Shown here piece after piece: positions 1-12,536 of a stretch of 64,000 bases of DNA. This DNA comes from Manduca sexta (lineage: Eukaryota; Arthropoda; Insecta; Lepidoptera; Sphingidae). The notes under the pieces were generated by a model. That model worked only from the letters and a program-made list of their open reading frames with translations, searched no databases and was not told the origin of the DNA. Every line of letters begins with the position of its first letter. The stretch's first letter is position 1. The stretch lies in contig NC_051142.1 of assembly GCF_014839805.1 (NCBI RefSeq), forward strand, positions 19,934,589 through 19,998,588, written 5' to 3'. Made by a program: the position numbers and the translations under genes.

Positions 1-1239
1 TATTTTTATTGTATTCATAAATTGTTAGATCTTTTACAACCCGTGTCGCTTTTTGTGGCGTTGAGCTTTGATTGTTTATTTTTGTTGGAAATACATCTGA
101 ATATTTGTTGAGGGTTGTTCCAATTTGTGCGGATTAAAGCAGATTTTATGGCCTGGTAGCAGCACATATTTGTTGGCATGTCACTGTTTTTTTAATATTG
201 TATGGGGAGGTACCTCGTATACATGTCTAGTGAATTAGTGTCGGCTTTAATATGAGTTAAATAAGTGGCTAGTATTATTTTTTAGTAATTAGATTTGATA
301 TTAGATATTTTCTCTACGTATTTTCAGGAAGCACCGTGTTCAAAAACCATATCGTTTGGATTGTGCTTGTTGAAAACTAAGCGTTTTTTACATATTTTTT
401 TTTCAGTGATATAGACCAAGATCTCAATACGCATCTATCTAGGACACATTGTGTTAAGGACTTAAGTTTTCCTAAAACTCTAGTAGATAAATCGATTCTT
501 ACCATATTTCAGTTTTTTCATTCAATAAGTCTGTCACAAGCCGTTATCAATCATACGTCACGTTAAGGCGATGTAAGTCGGACCCTTGTCATCCAGGGTC
601 GGATTTGGGTTGAGGTGTGGGGGAGCAAAGCCGTCATCTTACAAGTTATTACGCATGATGTATGGTTATTTAATCCGGTTCATAACGGCACGGAGAAGGT
701 AAATGTACCGTTCTTAAAAGACATTAGGTGTGCGTACATCCATTTGGATATGTAATAATATGTATTTGAGTTACGATAGCTTAACACTATTATTTGTGGA
801 GTTCATAGGTGCATATTTATTCCTTTAGGTATATTGAAACCATGAAGCCCACTTGATATTTCTTTGCATCGGTAACAAGGCTAATATTGCCGTTTCTCTT
901 TTAATAATATTATAATATATTTTCCGTTTAAAAAATTTCTTAAAATTAATAATATTATCCGCTTAAAAAATGAATTGTCATTCCTCATTAATCCCCCGAC
1001 AACGGAATTTATTACCATTTTTATTATATTATTGCCTCCCTTTACATCTATCTAAATACACCCCTGTGAACATTAGAGCGTTTTATTGTGCTTATTGTGA
1101 TCGTTGTACACAAAGGCGTTACGTAAAGGACTCACGTTACCTAAAGTAAGGGAAGGATTTAGATTAAGTACTTGGGTCTTATACCCTATTGAGTTTGTAA
1201 TGTATTGAAATTTATTTTTTTAATAGTGATCGTATATCT
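1..1239. other. AT-rich DNA, no gene recognised
   Basis: No open frame with coding character, RNA gene or repeat boundary could be supported here. The stretch is AT-rich, with runs such as those around 900-970. Confidence 0.5.
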
Positions 1240-1422
1240 TCGTGAATTGTCGCTTGCTTTAACCGTGAAGGAACATATTGTGAGGACATACTTGGAAAGT
1301 TCTCTATAAGAATTTTGATGGTGTGTGAAGTCTACCAATCCGCACTAAGCCAGTAGAGAAGGCCCGTGTCCAGCAGTGGGATAGTATTTAATAAAGAGAT
1401 ATTATTATATATTATATAAAGG
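1240..1422 (+). mobile_element. SINE-A copy, 5'-truncated
   Basis: Carries the body and 3' tail shared with the copies near 29.3 and 42.3 kb: an AATTGTCGCTTGC block, GAAGTCTACCAATCCGCACTA, then CCCGTGTCCAGCAGTGGGA and an ATT-rich tail. The tRNA-like head is missing, as expected of an incompletely reverse-transcribed retroposon. Confidence 0.75.
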
Positions 1423-2010
1423 TATAGTTGTTTGTGATAATATTATCATTACAATGAATAAGTAATGAGTAGTAATAAACTACTGTTAATGCCATTAGTT
1501 ATATCTATATGATTTTCAAGGTATAATTTTTAACTACAATAAATAATATATTTTTGTATATCTATGTTGGGCAAATAAATATAATCTCGTGCTTCATACG
1601 AAAATCTAATGGCTAATAGTGGCTCGGAATATGAAGTTATGCATTTCGTTACGAATTAATAAGTAATAAATAATGCAACCAAATAGTTAAATATAGTTTT
1701 GAACTTACACTGCCACAAGTCTTGCGTCATAGATATTAATGACAATGAGAATCTCCCAAAATTGCAATAACTGAACAAAAAATATATTTTAGTTACCAGA
1801 AAACGCCAGATATTCCTTAAATCGAATTGCATGACATACAAAGTATGCACTAATCAATATTAAATTAATTCCTTTGAATTTGGGCCTCCACAAAAACCTC
1901 CTCAATCCGTCCCCGTAAAGTCACATTGTGCCCGTTTGCTGCGCAGTTCAAACAATGGTATGTAATCAATAATACAGTGCCGTACGATTGATCTTAGCAA
2001 GTCATGTTAT
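1423..2010. other. AT-rich DNA, nothing recognised
   Basis: Includes a short minus-strand open frame at 1656-1850 with no coding character. I see no repeat family or RNA gene. Confidence 0.4.
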
Positions 2011-2285
2011 GGCATCTATTTATAATATACAGTTAGAATCTTTCAGATCGCCTTTTTTTGGGGTAACAACTTCATCACCGGTGTTAGGGTTGTAACATTT
2101 TAAAAGCAATCTTTAGACTATCGAGTTTCTAAAGGAAGCTAAATACAATTAAATGGCATCTATTTATAGTATCCAGTCAGAATCCTTCAGTTTGATTGTT
2201 TTTTTTGTGATAACTTCATCACTAGTTGTAAAGTTGTAACATTTTAAAAGCAATCTTTGAACAATAGATTTGCTGAACACAATTA
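2011..2285 (+). repeat. diverged tandem duplication, two ~140 bp units
   Basis: Unit 1 starts at 2011 and unit 2 at 2155. Both open with GGCATCTATTTATA, contain AACTTCATCAC, and share GTTGTAACATTTTAAAAGCA. The units differ by many substitutions, so the duplication is old. No coding content. Confidence 0.75.
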
Positions 2286-2777
2286 GGATGTTAAATTAAA
2301 TTAAATTCCAAAAGAAATCATACGCCGTTGGAAATATATTAAATAATGAAAAGTAATTGACGGTAAGTTTCCGGGCTTAAAGTTTTTGGTAGGGAATATT
2401 TGATCAATAAATTTAATTGTTCATTTAAAATGGAATTGACTTAATACACGAAAAAACAAACATGACATACTATAATAATACAAATTCTAATTATAATAGA
2501 AAGACTGACATGAGCTTCGTCATCGGAGGGTCATTAATTTTTTTATATTTTTATATGCATGTTTTTTTTTTAAATATATATGTAAAAATGTAAAAAAAAA
2601 CCTTTACAATAAAGAGAATTTACTAATAGAAAGACTGAAAAAATAATTAAATCGGCTGATAAACTTTTAAGTTTTAATTATTTTACACGGAGTCTCTTTA
2701 GTTGAGTTTACGAGTAGTTTAATTTTAGGAAGAGTATTCTATAATAGTCTTCATAGTATATGTGCTATGTTATCTAT
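2286..2777. other. AT-rich DNA, nothing recognised
   Basis: Long A and T runs near 2540-2610. The phrase ATAGAAAGACTGA occurs at about 2497 and again at about 2625. No gene. Confidence 0.4.
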
Positions 2778-3034
2778 GTACACACGCTCGCACCTTTTAT
2801 CCTCGAAGGGGTAGGCAGAAGTGCAACAAGTACATCCACTTTCCACCGTGTGTATTCCGTCCCATGATGTGTTAGGAGGCGAACCTATCGCCATATCCGC
2901 CATAAATTCTAGACTCCGGACTGCTACTTATTAGAACAACCATTATTTCTGCTCGACTCGGGAATCGAACCTAGGGCCTCAGCGCTGTAGTCATACTCGT
3001 ACCATGTACAATTACAACTACGCCACCAAGCAGT
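2778..3034 (-). mobile_element. SINE-B copy, near full length
   Basis: On the minus strand it has the tRNA-like head (TGACTGCTTGGTGGCGTAG), a B-box-like GGTTCGATTCCCGAG, then the tRNA-unrelated body ending in the GTAGGCAGAG-type block. The same family recurs at 9.4, 17.2, 18.7, 45.6, 52.8 and 56.5 kb. Confidence 0.8.
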
Positions 3035-3562
3035 CAACTATCAAACCCATGACAAAGAAGTTAATAAATGAAGATTGTTTGACAATTGGTTTGGTAGTAA
3101 TTATTTTTTTAGATACGATGATTTACTTTAGAGCCATTGAAATTTACAATGTATAATTTCGGTTATAATATAATTGCCATAAGGTCTTGGTAGCGTCTAT
3201 GGCTTGATCTCGATTTTAGATTGAAAGAATTGAACATTAATTTAACCCCAAGTAAGTCAGATTCAATTTAAAATTATAGGTTGAATAGTTAGCATTGAAT
3301 TGTAACCCAGGGCCCTCGTAGTAAGTACGGAGCGTAGGTCACCAAATCACGGGTCACACTTGACAATTCGACACTGAAGCACTATCGAATAAACGATGGA
3401 ATCGGCTCTGAATTATTCAGAAGCTCATTCCACCCGTTTCTACTTAACATTTGTGTGTTTGTACTTGGCGCCCGCGATTTTATATTTAAGTATAAAATAA
3501 AATGAATCATATATTTATGTTGATTTTGCTGGTGATATTCATATCTGAAGCGGCCATCGTAC
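3035..3562. other. no gene recognised
   Basis: A 65-codon minus-strand frame at 3382-3579 lacks coding character. No repeat identified. Confidence 0.4.
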
Positions 3563-3640
3563 ACGAGGTGTGGAACCATAGTAGTATACTACTCACGTGT
3601 GTGTCGCGTTTCAGGATCAGCCTATGTACAGTTAGCCATA
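3563..3640 (-). mobile_element. family C fragment
   Basis: Matches, in reverse orientation, the part of family C containing the CACAAGGTGTTAAAACCCGC and GATCAGCCTGTGTA blocks. It probably belongs with the C sequence that resumes near 3799 and continues past 3982. Confidence 0.6.
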
Positions 3641-3823
3641 AAAATAGCTGAACAAACTTCAAACGAAATATTCTTTATTTAAAATAAAGTAAACTCTCTA
3701 AAGTTTATTTTAGTGAAGAAAAAACGATTGAATACAGAGATAAAAGTTTCATGGCGATTTGAAATTTGGAATTTATTCAAATACGTTTAAGGTTGACTTT
3801 ATATGCGGTTTCGAACAGGCCAG

Positions 3824-3981
3824 CAGCGGTAAAGGGTCAAATTGTTCAAAAGGTAACTCGGAGCAAAAAGAAATGCCTTAGTTAACGCATCACGGGCGAT
3901 TTAACTGAAAATAAAAACTAAGACAAACGTTAATTAACCTAAAAGGGAAGCCGGTAGGAATCGGGTTGTATGGACGCACTG
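3824..3981 (+). mobile_element. family D hAT-like MITE
   Basis: Non-autonomous element of 158 bp with a CAGCGG-type left end and a right end finishing CACTG. It carries the family interior (AAAGGGAAGCCGGTAGGAAT). Flanking octamers CAGGCCAG (3816-3823) and TAGGCCAG (3982-3989) look like an 8-bp target duplication with one mismatch, the hallmark of hAT-superfamily insertion. It is inserted into a family C copy. Confidence 0.75.
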
Positions 3982-4096
3982 TAGGCCAGCATAATTGTTG
4001 TCGATTGGTAAGGGATAATCTACTCGTCAATGATATTCTGGACGCCAATCCACTTACCATCAGATGCAGTAAAGTTACTTTGTCGTGCATTTATAA
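3982..4096 (-). mobile_element. family C copy, right part
   Basis: Continues the C sequence interrupted by the MITE at 3824-3981: GGCCAGCATAATTGTTGTCG, then a GTCGA-like palindrome region, then CCACTTACCATCAGATGCAG. Confidence 0.65.
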
Positions 4097-5028
4097 AAGA
4101 GACGGGAGAAGAATTTTTTGGATCCACGGTATCCTTATCATAATCAAAAACATCTGCCTTCAGTATTTACAAACCATCGTGTGCATACGCCCTTAAAATA
4201 ACTTGCAAATAATTTTGGCTAAATTCATGTTTTCATATTTTAGAATGTCTCGCACACGCGACATCGTTCAAGTGTCACATGTTTGCATATAAGAGGTACT
4301 TAACTGTATAACAAAATGCTTACGACTAGTGATGTATCGTATTTTTATCGATAAGTTATTAGGGATCATTTTTGTTTTTTGAGTGTGTCTGAAAACATAA
4401 ATGGTACTTTGAATAAATAGCTGTGATTTATTAAAATTATTTTCAAAACATGTAGAAAGGTAGACGGTTAGCTGAGAGTTTGGCAGGTATACAAAAGCAT
4501 GTAATTTGAAGAAGCTGTCTCGAGCTTATTGTTGGTGTATTGAAATTATAATTTACACTATTAAATACTCAGGTCGTATATATCATTTCGAATATAAATA
4601 TTAATAATATGGTCAAAGATCCGATCACGTTGGTTATTTGTTTTTGTATTAAATATAGCACTCATAATTTTGAAGTATTATAATATTCTTGTTTATCTAT
4701 GTAAAACTATGTCTAAATCAATTCACCAGTGTAAACTTCGAAATCAAATAAGTTTAATCTCGTACTTATTTTCAAAACTTTGACATTACATTGATGTAAC
4801 GTCGATATAAATCTATCGACTGTGTACATCTCTAGTCCAAACTTTGCAAGAGGTTGGGCGGGTCACGCACTCCCAACTCTCTTAATGGATGTTTGCAGAT
4901 TGACGTTAAAAGCCTCTCATTCGGCAATGTTTTATTATAGCTCAAATCTTGCAATCTTACAGGCGTTTGACAGCATAAAGCCTTATTGCATACCTTGCTT
5001 GGTACCTTGCTTGCATACCTTATTGCAT
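4097..5028. other. no gene recognised
   Basis: AT-rich DNA. A plus-strand frame at 4822-5052 runs through the short repeats just before 5029 and looks fortuitous. Confidence 0.4.
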
Positions 5029-5062
5029 GCTTCAGCTGTCAGCATCAGTTGACAGCTGAAGC
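5029..5062. repeat. 13-bp perfect hairpin
   Basis: GCTTCAGCTGTCA (5029-5041) is followed after 8 nt by its exact complement TGACAGCTGAAGC (5050-5062). It is preceded by short direct repeats of TTATTGCATACC and CCTTGCTTG type at 4982-5028. Function unknown. Confidence 0.7.
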
Positions 5063-5091
5063 TTAAGTTTCTTTTAAACGGACGTGTCAAA

Positions 5092-5308
5092 GTGATCTCA
5101 CTGCATTTGATGGTAAGTGTGGGGAGTCTTGAATGTCGACTGACGAGAGATGATTACCCCTCGCCAGTCGACACAATTATGCCGGCCTGTTAACCGGATA
5201 TACACAGGCTGATCCCGTGTATACATACACTTACGTGAGCCACTATGGCGGGTTTTAACACCTTGTGCACGGTGGTCGCCATCCGGGCGAATATAAAATA
5301 TAACCAAC
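5092..5308 (+). mobile_element. family C copy
   Basis: Best copy of family C. Order: CACTGCATTTGATGGTAAG, an imperfect palindrome between two GTCGACT-type sites, GGATATACACAGGCTGATCC, TATGGCGGGTTTTAACACC, and CCATCCGGGCGAATATAAAA. No coding capacity. Superfamily not determined. Confidence 0.75.
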
Positions 5309-5792
5309 TACTACGAGCAAATTTGGGGGTGCCACTTTTGCTATTTCGATTTTAAACGTAACTTTGCCAGTACGAGCACTTAGTTCAATATTTTACTGCA
5401 ACATGCCGTTATTTTTCTGGAGGATTGTTATTTTCCTGGTCAAACTATGCTTTCTTTATCTTTATAAATATTACGCACCTTGGTCGATCTAACTCGAGAT
5501 ATGTCATCACACAATTAACGCCGCTGTAACACAAGATATGATTTTCAAATTAACTAGCCCATTAATTCTAAATCCACGCCAGATATAATATAGTGTTGTT
5601 CCGATAAAAGGGATGGCGACCGCAAACTGCAGAGCTCAAACCGCATAAACTACTGCAGTTGTATTGATTAACCTTTTTTATTGCTTTTTTTTATATACAA
5701 GCTTGATGTACGCAATGGTGTACGATTATGCCAAGCACTACGTCTTAATTATAGTTAAATTAGTGTCAAATTTCGCCTTCACTTTCACCTTC
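5309..5792. other. no gene recognised
   Basis: No open frame, repeat family or RNA gene could be supported. Confidence 0.4.
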
Positions 5793-5984
5793 AAATTTCG
5801 TATAGGGAACTTATTAGGTATGTAGGTTTCCTTACAATGTTTCCTTCACCGTTAATGCAAGCGATAATTCAAAAAGAATACACACATATTTTCAGAAAAC
5901 ACGAAGGTGTGCCTTTAGCATTTGAACCTGTGGACATTCGTCTCGGCAGTCCGTTCCACACCCAACTAGGCTATCGCCGCTTAT
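5793..5984 (-). mobile_element. SINE-A copy, 3'-truncated
   Basis: Minus-strand head AAGCGGCGATAGCCTAGTTG, then a B-box-like GTTCAAAT in the family position. The distal body with the CAGCAGTGGGA block is absent. Confidence 0.75.
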
Positions 5985-6529
5985 CAGTATATGTTTGTGG
6001 AAAAATAAGTTGTTGACCCTTCAGATTTGGGTCAGCGTACAGTGCGTTTCAAAACCATGAGGGTCGGAAATGTATAACGAATTCAGAAAAATATTACCGG
6101 AAAAATTCGGTATATTTCCGGTTACGACCCGGTTAATTGGGATGTGTTTGCTGTTTTACATTTTAATCCGGATAAAAATGTACCCGGCATGCCTGGTATT
6201 ATCCGGGTTTATGTTCAACGTATTTTTATAATAAACATGTTTTATATGAGTTGTTAATTGGAGCATTAAGTCAATCGGGTAATATTTTATAATGCTCGGA
6301 GTAATATTTATTTAAATTTTTCTTATTTTTACGCGAATGTTAGTGTTGTAAGTAATTGGTATATATGTTCTGAGTTATTTATAAAATTAAGTAAAATGAT
6401 GTGTTCTTGACACGAGTGTTTATTTCAGAGTCAGTAACTAAAACAACATTCATATATCTATAAAAATAGAACACATAAAAAATAAAAGACCCAACAAAGG
6501 TTACATTCTACATCAGTTAGTTATAGATA
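5985..6529. other. unassigned DNA with CCGG-rich inverted motifs
   Basis: 6095-6215 has repeated CCGG phrases, including CCGGATAA and its complement TTATCCGG about 40 bp apart. It may be a decayed transposon. No gene. Confidence 0.35.
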
Positions 6530-6690
6530 TAAAACATTTTTTCTAATTTTATTGCGATTTTTTATATCATGATTTTCTCCCCATGTTTCGAAGACATTGC
6601 AGCCTTCATAGTCACGAGGTGGACTGAGGTATTGGTCGCCCGAAAGTCAAAGTTTCAATATCTACTTATCATTTGGTGTAGATGTGTGAT
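6530..6690 (+). mobile_element. family E copy
   Basis: Shares GATTTTCTCCCC-TGTTTCGAAGAC, GCAGCCTTCATAGTCACG and GACTGAGGTATTGGTCG-type blocks with copies at 19.4, 26.3 and 37.6 kb. Noncoding. Confidence 0.65.
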
Positions 6691-6867
6691 ACGGTTAACA
6701 AATATATTAATTTAAACGGTCAAATTCAGACCGCTAGGCAAATATTAATAAAAATATTTCATATAATGTAACAAACAAAGTTACCCAAGAGACGTGACTT
6801 CTACCTACATAATATAAAGGGTGGTGTCGACTAAAGCAAAATAGTTTTTTTTTTTAAAACGTTTACG

Positions 6868-7086
6868 GCAAAGTGACTCCAATGCACCTAATGGTAAACA
6901 TATGAGGTTCTAATAGACTGTCGACAGACGAGAAATGATTGTTCTTCGCTAGTTGCTATACGGTTTGTTTGAACCGGTATATACACAAACTGATTCCGAA
7001 TCGCGTCACACTTTAATGGGCCACTATGGCGGGTTTTAACACCTTGTGTATGGTGGTCGCTATCCGGGCGGATACAAATATCCTAC
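6868..7086 (+). mobile_element. family C copy
   Basis: Contains AGTGACTCCAATGCACCTAA, a degraded GTCGACAGACG palindrome, ACCGGTATATACACAAACTG, TATGGCGGGTTTTAACACC and TATCCGGGCGGATACAAA in the family order. Confidence 0.75.
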
Positions 7087-8123
7087 CATCAGCAAAAACG
7101 AAAATAAAATCTGGTACGTACCACTGAAAAGTGTGCCAATTGAATGGAATTTATTCCATATGCGCAGTAATTGGGCACGGGTGATAAATATTACTTTAAA
7201 TAGAAGAAATCAGAAATTTATATAGGTAATGCGAAATAAAATACGTCTTGTCAATACAAGACAACAGACCAGAGTGTCAGTACATTTTATTTTTTATAAT
7301 TGTGACATCACATATAAAAGAACTAATCTATGATCTAACAACGGGTGTCAAGCTGCGGCGTATCCAAATGGATATAGTGTCATAGTAAATAAGCAGACGA
7401 ATTAATGTGAGTCGATTCGATTTCGAGCCTAGTGGACGTCAGCTGTAACAATGGGCTGCCCTTTCGTCAAGTCCCACTGGAGTGGAATTATTTTGACAGG
7501 CCTCGTCAACCGATACTCCACTTTGAATAATTGGTTTGATATATTTAAATTTGTTTGCCGTTTCGATGGTTTTAGATTCAAGTACAATTAGTCTAAAATC
7601 ATCGATTAAGAGATTATTTAAATTTTAAAATTATATCACTATAGTTTCATGGAGCTATGATGGGAGCTACTGAGAGCTAATATTTTTTTGAGCCGCGACT
7701 TAATGAGGAGCTTGCAAATACGTTTCTAGCGAACTATTAACTATTTTGTCATTCCATATGATGTTACCCTGTGATGAACATCTTCTCTTTTGTTTGTTGG
7801 AAAAATTTCAGCTATAAAAATAATCTAATGAATCATTGTCTTATGACTTACCTACATTCATTTTTTATTAATAATATAATTACTTTTACCAAAACTACTA
7901 ATATGTCAATCATAAACATTTCAAAACAATTTCTCCAATAACATAATTCGTTTACAATATATGACGGACTTGTATCTTAGGGAATGGAATAAGTTAAGGA
8001 TTTATTGATCAGAGTCTACATATCCTTTAGGGGCTTATCGAGCTCTTAAAGTTACCTTTTAGAGTCCCTTTGTAAGTTGTTTAGACGAGACGAACGCGTC
8101 AAGGCGATTTAATTTATAGAAAA
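7087..8123. other. no gene recognised
   Basis: Mixed AT-rich DNA. 7330-7510 is less AT-rich but has stops in every frame and no recognised family. Confidence 0.4.
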
Positions 8124-8651
8124 CTAGCTTTTGTTCGCGGCTTCGCTCGTGTGAAGGAGCTTTCCGGGATAAAAGTCCCGCTTTATATTTTCCCGGGATA
8201 GAATATAGCCTATAATCTTCCCAGGGTCAACTATCTCCATACGAAACTTCATAAAAATCCATTCACTAGATTGTGAGAAAGTCTCTTTTGGTCATAGTGG
8301 CTTCCACATAAAAGATAGTTATGTTGTCATGGACTTTACTTAGAATTAGTAAAGACAAACAATCCTACGGTACATCATCTTTGTCTAACTCCAACGGTTT
8401 AGGCAGCGTACGCCAAGATAGCATTTTTTTTTTCCGGTTTACTTGATATGTATCGTTATATTATGACCAAATTACACAAAATCATTATTAATTTATTGCC
8501 TATGTATTATTTTGATGTAAAACCAATATTACTGTAAAGATTCATCCAAATCCGTTCAGTAGGTTTTTCGTGAACGAGGAACGAACATACATACATCCAT
8601 ATACCCCGACATCCATCCTCATAAACTTTCGCATTTACAATATAAGTAGGA
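8124..8651 (-). mobile_element. Helitron-like non-autonomous element
   Basis: Read on the minus strand it starts TCCTACTTATATTG (right end, 8651) and ends with a GC-rich hairpin followed by AAAAGCTAG (left end, 8124). It sits between A and T, the Helitron target pattern. The interior has the family phrases for TATGACCAAATTACAC and CATAAACTTTCGCATTTAC. No Rep/helicase is encoded, so it depends on an autonomous element elsewhere. Confidence 0.7.
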
Positions 8652-8867
8652 TTAGTGGGACTCCACAAAATCTGCACATCAATAAATAAATAAACATGGT
8701 CGACTTCATCTTAAGCTGCCGATCGAGAAGTCCTACATTTGATGAACGGGTCGGCTTGTAGTATAGAATATTTAAATACTGTTTTCGGGATTGAATCTTC
8801 TAGAAGGACTTGTTTCAAGCGATCGGTCTTAAAAAAAGAGTGAGATCTATTTTAAAAATTCAGCATG

Positions 8868-9000
8868 TTGCTGTAGCGGTAGGTGAAATTATCTAGAAGG
8901 GAATTCGACGCAACATATAAGTACTAATATGCATAAATGCGGTCTGAAAATCAATATAATGATAATTAAATACTACATAAATTCTATATAAAGACAAGGA
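8868..9000 (+). mobile_element. family D MITE, left part only
   Basis: Contains GGTGAAATTATCTAGAAGGG, CGACGCAACATATAAGTACT and AATATGCATAAATGCGGTCT as in the 54.0 and 61.2 kb copies. The right terminus is missing. Confidence 0.65.
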
Positions 9001-9444
9001 AAGAACAAGGTTACATGAACCCTTCTCCACTACTATATTGCATTGATTTTCTACTGTACAGTAAAAAAAACGAACAACGAACTGAGAATGTATTCTACCC
9101 GCCCATTCTACGATTAAGCGTGAGCATAAAGTAATAACTGCCTTACAAATAAATCCAATTTTAACTATACACATTTATTGACATCTGTTAGTTCAAATGA
9201 AGCCAGCTTTTGACATGCAAATGAGGCTTACGAACTGAATCCCGATTACTGACTCCAATCAACGTTTTTGAGTTCATGTTTACAGAAGTAGGGAAAATGC
9301 TGGCTCAAAACTCTTTAACGAGTTGGTACTTGTTAGGAACTGTGAAAGGAGTTTAGTAAATCGTGTTTAGTTTATATTATAGCGGCCACTTAGTCAGTAA
9401 AAAAATGCAAAAAACTATGTTCGTACTAATATAAGTCATACACA

Positions 9445-9682
9445 TACATCTCTTCCTACTCCTTAAGGGAGTATCAAATCAAATCGCACTTTTTGCTGTA
9501 GGTATTTTATTCTATGATGTGATAGGGGGCGAGCCTATCGCCACATCGGGCAAAATTTCCGTCTTTACGTTGATACTAAGCAGAAAAATCCAATATTATT
9601 GCCAACGGGATTCGAACCAGGGATTTCAGAGCGGTAGTCTTACCACATAGCTTACGTATATAATTCCGCCACCGAGGCAGTC
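9445..9682 (-). mobile_element. SINE-B copy
   Basis: The minus strand shows the TGACTGCCTCGGTGGCGGAA head, a GGTTCGAATCCCGTTG B-box, and the GATGTGGCGATAGGCTCGCC body. Confidence 0.8.
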
Positions 9683-11139
9683 AAGCATTAAAAATACGCC
9701 TTTTCCTGGCTAGTACTAGACTACAAAATGTTACGTAACTATATTCCACTTCGAAATATACCTATCATTATGGCGGAACCGGGAACAAAAAATCATGCAT
9801 AATATCTTCTTAAATATAATAGATCACAATATATGCTAACTGATTAATAATATTTTTTTGCCATTTACTAAATTAACTTATGAGCTATGTATACAGAAAG
9901 ATCTATAGGTAAATTTATAGTTATAAAAACCAGATACGAGCTAACCATAAGGGGTAAAATCATGAAATTTTGAACACGAGTTGTTTACAAACATAGATAA
10001 GCATTTAGTAACGATTTTAGAAAATTAGACTAAAGGCTTAATAAGATATCGCCACTGGTTAATATTCAGTCCATTATTTAGATAATAGCATTAAGTCTAG
10101 ATCTTATACTCCATTTCTATACGTAATTCTGCTTTTCGCCGTGTGACAAACGACTTAATGTTACTTAAAAGCTCACTGGAGGCAAATTTTAATACTCATC
10201 GGTGTCTTAATCCTGATTAATTACTTCATATTAATGAGCGGGCTTAACCTTGGGGCTTAAGCCTTGCGAAGTTAATTCTTGAGACTCATCGTGACATATT
10301 TTAATTAATGTTTACGTTTGTCACGTTATTGTTTTTATTGCGTTTGTATTTTTAAAAGAGTAATAATTAATGCAAATTTAAAGTAAGAATTTTGTTAATG
10401 AATTAATTTAATTTTGAGGAAGGCAGCTTAATAAACAAGAAAAGTATATCATATCAAACATAACAACTATTGCTAATAACAAGCCTACGCATTTCTATAT
10501 AAATTGTAATTAATTCCATTGTGTAACCATGTCTTGTATTTGCTTTCTTTTGCTTTTCTTTGTGTTTTATTGGTTGTGCAATAAAGAATTATATTATTAT
10601 TATAAACCAAATATGCACAAAGATTCATAAATATTTTTCCCTTTTGCGCAATGTATTAATATTGTTAAGTACACAGGGAAATAAATACGGTTATAAATTA
10701 CTAGATTTTGCTGGTAGTTTCGCCCTCATAATTTTTTTCGTTAATGTAATTCCAGCTCTCTAGTATAGGAAACTATGGGATAAAGTAACCTATAACACTT
10801 GAGATTGGTAACTTTCTATTACTGAGATTTTTTTCAAAATCGATGTAGTAGATTGGTAATCGTAATCGGTAGTATTTGAGTTCATCGCGTTCAGATAGAC
10901 AGACGCGGCGGGGTACCTACTTAGTTTTATAATTTGTAAGGATTCTTGGCGTATGTTAATTTTTTTTTCAAGAATATACAAATTTACGGACACGAATAAT
11001 TTATCAATATAGCTTAACATTGATATAGATAGCTTAATAATAAAACGTTGCTACGAGAAATTCCTTTACCAATAAATTCATGTTTTTTTTGCGTTTTTCT
11101 TTGATATTAATATTACCTACTACTCAAAGAGACAAATTG
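9683..11139. other. AT-rich DNA, no gene recognised
   Basis: Small open frames at 10560-10763 and 10790-11020 are low-complexity AT-rich and lack splice or codon support. No known repeat. Confidence 0.4.
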
Positions 11140-11680
11140 TCCAATATATTACTGGACCCCCTCATCCAATATGACAAAGCAGGCGTGTAGTAAGGGCCTT
11201 TTAAAGGACCCGAATTGTGATATATTGGTCTTTCCTTTACGTGATCAAACTGGTCGTCCCACTGCGATAAAGTTTGTACAGGGATGGACTGCAGGAATGT
11301 GGGTCCTTTGTTAAATATAAATATTTGTATAAGTTATATAAGTATAATATACTGTTCCACTGCTGGGCATGGGTTTCCTATACTAGGATGGACTATGGAC
11401 TTCCTATACTTCCTATACTGAGAGGGAATAGGCCTTAGTCCACCACACTGGTCTAGTGCGGATTGGTAGACTTCACACACCCTTAAAATTCCTATAGAGA
11501 CCCCTGGTACGTAGGTGTCCTCACAATGTTCCTTCACCGGTAAGGCTAGCGATAATTCACAAAAGAATATATACATCATTTTACAAAAGTCAGTGATATG
11601 TGCTCAGGGGATTTGAACCTGCAGACATTCATCTAGGCAGTCCGTTCCGCACCCAACTTGGCTATCGCCGCTTCTTTGCT
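11140..11680 (-). mobile_element. SINE-A copy with an extra internal or adjacent module
   Basis: 11335-11680 is SINE-A (minus head AAGCGGCGATAGCCAAGTTG at the right; CAGCAGTGGAACAG at the left). To its left is a block with GTGATCAAACTGGTCGTCCC and AAGTTTGTACAG. This block also lies beside the SINE-A-like copy at 46.7 kb, so it is a family module, not host DNA. About 30 bp repeats locally near 11385-11420 (CTTCCTATACTTCCTATAC). Confidence 0.75.
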
Positions 11681-12536
11681 TCCTTCTTCTCTGTTTGTAA
11701 GGATGATCTTATTATATTTTATTGGACAGAAAACAGTAGTCTAGTCATAAATTTACTCGACTCTTAGCTAAAACTTATTTATAATTCGATTGCACCCTTT
11801 TTCATTTCTTGGTTGTACTCGTAGACAAAACGAACTTTAAAATTAATTATAATTTTATTAAAATTTATATTATATATAGAAAGATTTAGCCCAAACTTCA
11901 TTGTAAAGAGGCCCTCAGTAATTTTCCTTAATCCACCCCTGTCACGTACAGTGTAAAACTATACGAATTCCTTATATATATAAGACTGAAGTTTAAATGC
12001 ACTTAAAGTTAGTAAGTTAGCAGCCAATTTGGCGTCGAGAAATTTATATTCGAACCATTTTAGAGAAATTTGGGTTAAATAGTTTTACTGAGAACATTTA
12101 AAAAGACTATTGACGTGTTTTTAGAATATTTTTGATATAAACCATAATCATTATTTATTATATTACTTTTTCATTTCTGTACCCTTGTAGTTAACCATCA
12201 TTTTAATTTATAAATAGTTTTCTCAGCAAGTTAATTTATGTCATTCTTTATGAAGAAATAAAATATCATAAGCCAAAATAAAATTGTTAATTTTGTTTCT
12301 AATTCCATATTTTCTATTTTATAATGACTTATTCATACAAATTAAGAAGTATATTCTACGTAGATAGTACACCTAGTATATTTAAATGCAGCATTGCAAG
12401 TTGCAAATGAAAAGGATAGGATAGTATGTGTTTGGCCCTCATAAGTTCTATCTAAATGCATACGGTTACATCGGTTTTTGGAGGAAGTGGCGCGGTTTAA
12501 CTGTCTTATTTCGATTGTAAACACGTTTTTTTAATA
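11681..12536. other. no gene recognised
   Basis: AT-rich DNA. The minus-strand frame at 12342-12524 has no coding support. Confidence 0.4.

Noticed and set aside
8893..9174. 93-codon minus-strand open frame
   Set aside because: Starts in a MITE fragment and lacks coding character.
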